Origin: an uncultured Bacteroides sp.
Lineage (GTDB): Bacteria > Bacteroidota > Bacteroidia > Bacteroidales > Bacteroidaceae
NCBI RefSeq assembly: GCF_910578895.1
Contig: NZ_CAJTSC010000008.1
Location: 19,219-83,218, forward strand
Direction of reading: 5' to 3'
DNA: 64,000 nucleotides
In this document: positions 59,084 through 64,000 of the stretch, in pieces
Layout of the letters: every line of letters begins with the position of its first letter
Numbering within the stretch: the stretch's first letter is position 1
The notes under the pieces: model-generated
The model's input: only the letters and a program-made list of their open reading frames with translations
Databases searched by the model: none
Told to the model about the DNA's origin: nothing
Translations under genes and position numbers: made by a program

Positions 59084-62053
59084 TCAGGATTCGGGCAGCA
59101 ACACCACTCCCTGTTTCTTTTTTCCGTCCATTTTGGCTGTTATCGGATGTTCGAAACGGACGTGGCGCAGGTATTTGGTTTCATGTACGGCAGGCTGTGC
59201 GTTCAGGAAGTCCTGGTTGTAGACGCCATCGTTCATAAACGCGTTGATGGTGAAATAACCTACGCCGAAAGAGGTCAGGTTCTGGAAGAAGTGCGTTCCC
59301 TGGCTGGGGTCGACACGGTAGTTCGTCAGCCCGGCTTCCACAATGATGCGTGCCGCGCTGATATGGGGCCATTTCACGGGGATGCCGAGCCATGTGTCGC
59401 TGCTTCCCCAACGTCCCGGACCTATCAGGACATAGTTCTTGCCTTCATTCAGGAACTGCTGGTTCAGTTTCTCTATCTCCCAGGCGATTTCCTGGTTGTG
59501 GGAGGCGCTGTACTCGTCGGTCTTTACATAGATGACGTCTTGCAACTCGTTCATTATGCCATGTCCTAACGAGTTGTTGGAGCGGAGCAGCAGGTTTTCA
59601 TCGGGAATGGCGGTAAGGTCTTCATCGAGCATCTCCTTGCTGTCTACAATCGGACGGATTTGCAACAGGTAGAACGTGCCGGTCTTGTCTTTTTCGCGGC
59701 TCATGGTGGCTGCAAATTCTATTTCCACGGGACGGCGCATCTCTTGCTGTCCGTATTTCAGCGCCAGTTGCAGGATGCGGGGCAGGGGGAAGACGTCGTG
59801 TTGCAGGATATTGGCAAAGGTGATGACCTTGCGCCCGCCCGGATAGAGCCCGTCACGTATAATCTGGTCGTAGGGGTCGTAGGTGGATGCTATGTAATTG
59901 AGCGCACCGTCTTTCTCCGCTTCTTTCACATGCAGTTTCAGCAGGTTGAAGCCGTCGTCGATGGAGAAGTCTTGCCCGGCATTGCGCAGGTCGAGCGCAT
60001 AGAACCGTGTCTGGGTCTCTTTCAGCGCAATCTCCATCTCGCTGGTTTGCAGCACCTGGTTGGGGTGGTAGGGAGAGAAGCGGAGCGTCATGCCGCCGTC
60101 TACGATGTATTTTCCCAGCCCGAGTGCAAGGTTGACGATGCCCTCTTCCGCCTTCTCGTCTCCGAGCGGGTAGTAGTTGAGCGAGCGCGCCACGCCCGAC
60201 ATGGAGGGGTAATAGCGGTCGCCATACTGGTTGCCCACCACTTCCTGCAGGATTACCGCCATTTTCTCCTGGTCGATGACATTGCTTGTTGCCTGCATAT
60301 AAGCCTTCGAGTCGCGGAAATAGACAGAGGCATAAACTCCTTTGATGGCATCGCTGAGCATGCGGAGCATTTCGTATTTGTCGTCCAGGTAAGGAATCAT
60401 ATACGTATTGTATATGCCGGCGAAAGGCTGGTAATGCGAGTCTTCCAGCAGTGAGGAGGAGCGGATGGCGATGGGCGACTTCACCACGTCGAAGAACGTG
60501 AAAAAGTCCTCGACCAGGCGGTCGGGCAGTTTGGCTTTCAGGAAGTAGCGCAGGATTACGTCATCAGCCGCATCGGACAGGGCTATCTGATACAGGTTGT
60601 TGCTCTCCATGAACTCGTCGAATACGTCCGTGCAGAGTACCACCGTCTTGGGAATGGCGACACGGGCGTTCTCGAACTCCTCGAACTCGGGATGGTGCTT
60701 CACCATGTTGTCGATGAATGCCAGGCCGCGCCCCTTGCCGCCCAGCGAACCGTCGCCGATGCGGGCGAAATTCGAGTAGCGGTCGAAGCGGTCGCGCTTG
60801 AATACGGCGACTACGCCCTGGTTCTTCATCTTGCGGTATTTGACGATCGCCTCGAAGATAATCCTGCGGTGGGCGTCCACATCCTGCAGACTGTTCCACG
60901 TGATGGGTTTCAAAAATTCGCCGATGGGAAACATGGCGCGCGAATAGAGCCAGCGGCTCACGTGGTTGCGGCTGATGTGGTAGAGGAACGACTCTGCCGG
61001 AACGGCAAAAAGGATGTTCTGAAGTTCTTTCAGGTTCTTGACGCGTGCAATCTCCTCCAGCGTGTCGGGATTGCGGAAGATGAAGTCGCCGAAACCGAAG
61101 TTGTCCGACACGATGCGGCGCAGGTCCACATCCATCTTCTTGGAGTTCTTGTCGATGAAAGCCGCGTCGTATTTGGCGGCGTACGACACGTTCTCCGATT
61201 CGGAAGATTGTATGATTAACGGGACGAACGGGTCCTCCTTGCGTATGGCGGCACATAGCTTGATGCCCGCAAGCGCATCCTTTTCGCCACGCTCCACGCG
61301 GGGGAAGCGGACATCCGTGATTACTCCCAGTATGTTGTTCTTGTATTTCTCGTAGATGCCGGTTGCTTCATTATAGGTACGCGCGAGGACTATTTTAGGA
61401 CGCCCCCTCATGCGCAACGTGCGCTGGTGGGCATTCAGTGCTTCAGTAGAGAACTCCTGGCTCTGCTTCAGCACGAATTTATAGAGGTTGGGCAGGATGG
61501 AGGAGTAGAAGCGGATGCCGTCTTCTACCAAAAGGATAATCTGTACGCCCACTTCGCTGACGTCGTGCTCCAGGTTCATCTTGTCCTCTATCAGCTTGAT
61601 GATAGATACCAGCAGGTCGGTATTGCCCAGCCAACAGAAAATGTAATCGAACGAACTGAGGTCTTCGTTGGCAATGCGTTTGGTGATGCCGTGGCTGAAC
61701 GGTGTCAGGATTACCATCGGGATATGTTCGTATTGCCCCTTGATGGTGCGTGCCACATCGAACCCTTCGTTGTCTCCCGTTCCCGGCATACATATAATAA
61801 GGTCGTACGGCATGGAGGAGAGTTGCGCCAACGCCTCGTCGCAGGTAGATGCCTGTGTGAAGCGCGGCGGGTAGCGCAGGGAGAGCGAGGTGTATTCATT
61901 GAAGATTTTCTCGTCGATGCGCCCGTCGTCTTCCAGCATGAAGGCGTCGTAAGGGTTGGCAATCAGAAGCACATTGAAGATACGCCGTGTCATGAGGTTG
62001 GCAAATTGCGTATCCTTGAAATACAGTTGGTTCAATTTAAACTTGCTGAGCAT
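59084..62053 (-). CDS. Receiver-domain protein fused to a PPDK_N (pyruvate phosphate dikinase N-terminal) ATP-grasp domain
   Basis: 989 residues, cytoplasmic. Region 1 (about 25-160) looks like a degenerate response-regulator receiver: VLLIANPYDAF, YDLIICMPGTGDNEGFDVAR, VILTPFS, but no phospho-acceptor Asp at the expected place. Region 2 (about 170-305) keeps a full receiver set: Glu177-Asp178 in ILLVEDG, Asp247 in GVITDVRFPR, Ser283/284 in IIQSSES and Lys302 in FIDKNSK. From about 425 it is a PPDK_N/PEP-synthase ATP-binding domain (IGDGSLGGKGRGLAFI, SPIAIRSSSLLEDSHYQPFAGIYNT, PVEIEFAATM...YLLQIRPIVD). The phosphohistidine swivel domain and PEP-binding barrel of true PPDK/PEP synthase are absent; the C-terminal 200 residues are unrecognised. 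Not an ordinary PEP synthase. Confidence 0.85.
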   Translation of the reverse strand: MLSKFKLNQLYFKDTQFANLMTRRIFNVLLIANPYDAFMLEDDGRIDEKIFNEYTSLSLRYPPRFTQASTCDEALAQLSSMPYDLIICMPGTGDNEGFDVARTIKGQYEHIPMVILTPFSHGITKRIANEDLSSFDYIFCWLGNTDLLVSIIKLIEDKMNLEHDVSEVGVQIILLVEDGIRFYSSILPNLYKFVLKQSQEFSTEALNAHQRTLRMRGRPKIVLARTYNEATGIYEKYKNNILGVITDVRFPRVERGEKDALAGIKLCAAIRKEDPFVPLIIQSSESENVSYAAKYDAAFIDKNSKKMDVDLRRIVSDNFGFGDFIFRNPDTLEEIARVKNLKELQNILFAVPAESFLYHISRNHVSRWLYSRAMFPIGEFLKPITWNSLQDVDAHRRIIFEAIVKYRKMKNQGVVAVFKRDRFDRYSNFARIGDGSLGGKGRGLAFIDNMVKHHPEFEEFENARVAIPKTVVLCTDVFDEFMESNNLYQIALSDAADDVILRYFLKAKLPDRLVEDFFTFFDVVKSPIAIRSSSLLEDSHYQPFAGIYNTYMIPYLDDKYEMLRMLSDAIKGVYASVYFRDSKAYMQATSNVIDQEKMAVILQEVVGNQYGDRYYPSMSGVARSLNYYPLGDEKAEEGIVNLALGLGKYIVDGGMTLRFSPYHPNQVLQTSEMEIALKETQTRFYALDLRNAGQDFSIDDGFNLLKLHVKEAEKDGALNYIASTYDPYDQIIRDGLYPGGRKVITFANILQHDVFPLPRILQLALKYGQQEMRRPVEIEFAATMSREKDKTGTFYLLQIRPIVDSKEMLDEDLTAIPDENLLLRSNNSLGHGIMNELQDVIYVKTDEYSASHNQEIAWEIEKLNQQFLNEGKNYVLIGPGRWGSSDTWLGIPVKWPHISAARIIVEAGLTNYRVDPSQGTHFFQNLTSFGVGYFTINAFMNDGVYNQDFLNAQPAVHETKYLRHVRFEHPITAKMDGKKKQGVVLLPES

Positions 62054-62079
62054 CTTTACATAAGATTATGGTTCGGGGG

Positions 62080-62087
62080 CAAAAATA
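62080..62087 (-). promoter_or_regulatory. -7 promoter element of the receiver-PPDK_N gene
   Basis: Minus strand TATTTTTG, 27 bp upstream of the start codon. Confidence 0.5.
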
Positions 62088-62187
62088 CGAATTTAAATGA
62101 AGAATAAAGAATAACGGATTACTTTTCCACGGATGTCGTTGTGTCCTCTTTTTTTATTGCAGGCGCTTGGAATTTGTACGATTCTTC

Positions 62188-62222
62188 CCACCCCCTTCAG
62201 AATACCTTCTGAGAGGGGGTGG
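62188..62222. repeat. GC-rich hairpin upstream of gdhA
   Basis: CCACCCCCTTCAGAA (62188-62202) pairs with TTCTGAGAGGGGGTGG (62207-62222) over 15 bp with a one-base bulge and a 4-nt loop TACC. It lies upstream of both divergent promoters, so it is not an obvious terminator of either gene. Confidence 0.7.
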
Positions 62223-62236
62223 AATGAGTCAGGAAC

Positions 62237-62324
62237 TGAATGCCTTTCACTCCCTGACTCAAAGCCTTTCAGTCCCTGACTGAATGGCATTCACTCGGCG
62301 AGTGATTGGGCATGCCTTTTGCGG
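62237..62324 (+). repeat. Array of 22-bp tandem repeats, second sequence type
   Basis: Units start at 62237, 62259, 62281 and 62303, each 22 bp. The first two share AAAGCCTTTCAGTCCCTGAC (variant AATGCCTTTCACTCCCTGAC); the third and fourth are more diverged (ATGGCATTCACTC). Several small dyads are embedded (TTCAGTC/GACTGAA, CACTC/GAGTG). Confidence 0.72.
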
Positions 62325-62456
62325 ACGGCTTGTTTTTCCTCTGTTTTGTAAGAAAATATGTATGTCCGGCAAGACGGGACAGAGCCAGGCACCGGTCCAC
62401 ACGGTCGATGCGCTTCTGACGTTTTATTATTACTCCATCAAAATATCTCCGTAAAG

Positions 62457-62488
62457 TTTAGGCGTTTTGAAAACTTTTCCTATATTTG
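62457..62488 (+). promoter_or_regulatory. Promoter of gdhA
   Basis: TATATTTG (62481-62488) with TTTA (62457-62460) 20 bp upstream as a weak -33 element; the leader to the ATG is about 70 nt. Confidence 0.6.
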
Positions 62489-62561
62489 CGGTGTTATTTG
62501 TTGACATTTTGTTTGAAACAACAATTAGTTAATGAGGTAATAACCTTTAAAACGTAATATT

Positions 62562-63899
62562 ATGAATATCGAACGTATCATGTCCTCTTTGGAGGCAAAG
62601 CATCCCGGCGAGTCTGAATATCTTCAAGCCGTAAAGGAAGTACTTCTTTCTATCGAAGATATCTACAATCAGCATCCTGAGTTCGAGAAAGCGAAAATCA
62701 TAGAACGGTTGGTGGAACCCGACCGAATTTTTACTTTCCGCGTCACGTGGGTAGACGATAAAGGCGAGGTGCAAACCAATCTCGGCTATCGTGTACAGTT
62801 CAACAATGCCATCGGTCCCTACAAAGGCGGTATTCGTTTCCACGCTTCCGTAAACCTCTCTATCTTGAAGTTCTTAGGCTTTGAACAGACTTTCAAAAAT
62901 GCGTTGACCACGTTGCCTATGGGCGGCGGCAAGGGCGGTTCCGATTTCTCTCCGCGCGGCAAGAGCGATGCGGAAGTGATGCGTTTCTGCCAGGCTTTCA
63001 TGCTGGAACTGTGGCGCCACCTCGGTCCGGATATGGACGTGCCTGCCGGTGACATCGGCGTGGGCGGTCGCGAAGTAGGTTATATGTTCGGTATGTACAA
63101 GAAGCTGACGCGTGAGTTTACGGGAACTTTCACCGGCAAAGGGCTGGAGTTCGGCGGTTCGCTGATACGTCCCGAAGCAACCGGTTTCGGCGGGCTGTAT
63201 TTCGTAAACCAGATGCTGGAAACCAAAGGCATTGATATCAAGGGCAAGACGGTTGCCATTTCCGGCTTCGGAAATGTGGCTTGGGGTGCGGCTACCAAGG
63301 CTACCCAACTTGGCGCGAAGGTCGTCACCATTTCCGGTCCCGATGGTTATATCTACGACCCCAACGGCATCAGTGGCGCGAAGATAGACTATATGCTGGA
63401 ACTCCGTGCATCGGGCAACGACATCGTGGCTCCGTATGCCGACGAATTCCCCGGCTCTACTTTCGTTCCCGGCAAACGTCCGTGGGAGGTGAAAGCGGAT
63501 ATCGCTTTGCCTTGTGCGACGCAGAATGAACTGAATGGCGAAGATGCACGGCATCTGATTGATAACCAGGTGACTTGTGTAGGCGAAATCTCCAACATGG
63601 GATGTACGCCCGAAGCCATCGACCTCTTTATTGAAAACAAGATTATGTATGCACCGGGCAAGGCGGTGAACGCGGGCGGTGTGGCTACCAGCGGCTTGGA
63701 AATGTCGCAGAATGCCATGCACCTCAGTTGGAGCGCGGCGGAAGTGGATGAGAAGCTGCACGCCATTATGCACGGCATCCATGCCCAGTGTGTGAAATAC
63801 GGAACAGAACCTGACGGCTACATCAACTACGTGAAAGGCGCCAATATTGCCGGCTTCATGAAAGTGGCGCATGCCATGATGGGTCAGGGAATTATTTAA
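62562..63899 (+). CDS. gdhA: NADP-type glutamate dehydrogenase
   Basis: 445 residues, hexameric GDH length. Interconverts 2-oxoglutarate plus ammonium and glutamate, the main ammonia assimilation route of Bacteroides. Visible: GYRVQFNNAIGPYKGGIRFH, LPMGGGKGGSDFSPRGKSDAEVMRFCQAFM (catalytic Lys and substrate site), DVPAGDIGVGGREVGYMFG, Rossmann VAISGFGNVAWGAATKATQLGAKVVTISG (the residues after the second strand suit NADP), and PCATQNELN. Start ATG at 62562, own promoter, followed by a strong terminator. Confidence 0.97.
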   Translation: MNIERIMSSLEAKHPGESEYLQAVKEVLLSIEDIYNQHPEFEKAKIIERLVEPDRIFTFRVTWVDDKGEVQTNLGYRVQFNNAIGPYKGGIRFHASVNLSILKFLGFEQTFKNALTTLPMGGGKGGSDFSPRGKSDAEVMRFCQAFMLELWRHLGPDMDVPAGDIGVGGREVGYMFGMYKKLTREFTGTFTGKGLEFGGSLIRPEATGFGGLYFVNQMLETKGIDIKGKTVAISGFGNVAWGAATKATQLGAKVVTISGPDGYIYDPNGISGAKIDYMLELRASGNDIVAPYADEFPGSTFVPGKRPWEVKADIALPCATQNELNGEDARHLIDNQVTCVGEISNMGCTPEAIDLFIENKIMYAPGKAVNAGGVATSGLEMSQNAMHLSWSAAEVDEKLHAIMHGIHAQCVKYGTEPDGYINYVKGANIAGFMKVAHAMMGQGII

Positions 63900-63939
63900 G
63901 GAAAAACTTTGTTTAGTTGTATTTGTATTTGTGGTTTGT

Positions 63940-63977
63940 GCCGCCCCTGCCTGTGAAGGTGGGGGCGGCGCGTTTTT
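63940..63977 (+). terminator. Intrinsic terminator of gdhA
   Basis: GCCGCCCC (63940-63947) and GGGGCGGC (63962-63969) form the base of a GC stem whose inner CTGCC/GGTGG also partly pairs, followed by GCGTTTTTT. Confidence 0.85.
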
Positions 63978-63978
63978 T

Positions 63979-64000
63979 GAATTATGAATTATGAATTTTG
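63979..64000 (+). repeat. Start of a third AT-rich palindromic repeat (cut by window end)
   Basis: GAATTATGAATTATGAATTT is the same word set as the left arms at 6464 and 47257; the other arm would lie beyond the window. Confidence 0.65.

Larger units (their letters stand above)
62054..62561. other. Long divergent intergenic region before gdhA
   Basis: 508 bp between two divergent genes. It holds the two promoters, a strong GC hairpin (62188-62222), a 22-bp tandem repeat array (62237-62324), and about 130 bp with no feature I recognise. No ORF is convincing. Confidence 0.65.

Noticed and set aside
59660..60454. 265-codon plus-strand frame opposite the receiver-PPDK_N gene
   Set aside because: Antisense to a coding region with clear motifs; Val/His/Gln-rich translation is typical of a reverse-strand shadow in this genome.
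59084..62053. Conventional phosphoenolpyruvate synthase or pyruvate phosphate dikinase
   Set aside because: The ATP-binding part is similar, but the His swivel and PEP/pyruvate barrel needed for that reaction are not seen, and receiver-like domains occupy the N-terminus.

Overview
The window looks like chromosomal DNA of a gut Bacteroides (order Bacteroidales). Evidence seen directly: most genes are preceded by the Bacteroides -7 element TAnnTTTG (sometimes with a TTTG/TTG -33 element about 19-20 bp upstream) instead of a sigma-70 -10/-35 pair. Lipoprotein signals are followed by acidic residues as in Bacteroidota surface export. The gene order ilvD-ilvB-ilvN-thioesterase-ilvC and the many Bacteroidota-only families (PCMD, DUF4493, M64 peptidase, split ExbB/ExbD operon) fit. 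I cannot name the species. No rRNA, CRISPR array, prophage, transposase or SusC/SusD pair is present; there is one tRNA (Ser-GGA).

Layout. 1-2.5 kb: 3' end of an outer-membrane beta-barrel gene and a convergent SlyD-like FKBP. 2.6-9.05 kb: branched-chain amino acid operon controlled by a complete leader-peptide attenuator, with an acyl-ACP thioesterase inside. 9.1-11 kb: UPF1-like helicase. 11.2-14.15 kb: a three-gene steroid/bile-acid type cluster (5-alpha-reductase-like, flavin oxidoreductase, SDR). 14.2-16.9 kb: cmk-ispH-pfkA. 17.1-23.1 kb: tonB, a polyprenyl synthase/TatD cluster, tRNA-Ser, and exbB/exbD genes that would energise the outer-membrane receptors. 23.3-28.5 kb: acetyltransferase, secreted M64 peptidase, Lrp regulator, thyA-folA, secreted phospholipase D-like enzyme. 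28.5-29.5 kb: a gene-free stretch with two oppositely oriented arrays of 22-bp repeats and a nested hairpin element. 29.5-32.7 kb: ECF sigma operon and an rRNA m5C methyltransferase. 32.7-39 kb: CusCBA-type metal efflux with a histidine-rich adaptor and a Cys/His-rich small protein. 39-49.5 kb: ABC-F protein, a lipoprotein, CCA-adding enzyme, polyphosphate kinase carrying an in-frame palindromic insertion, phosphodiesterase, rfbA-rfbB, menA. 49.6-58.9 kb: six-gene accessory operon of DUF4493/PCMD surface lipoproteins and two paralogous outer-membrane barrels. 59-64 kb: a receiver-PPDK_N fusion protein and, divergently, glutamate dehydrogenase.

Most of the window is housekeeping. The parts that repay attention are the ilv attenuator, the putative bile-acid/steroid cluster, the DUF4493/PCMD operon, the receiver-PPDK_N protein, and several repeat families: 22-bp arrays in three places, AT-rich palindromes, a GAGTTAAAG-type composite, a 90-bp nested hairpin, and the palindrome inside ppk1. 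All functional statements come from reading motifs and context by eye; no database search was run.
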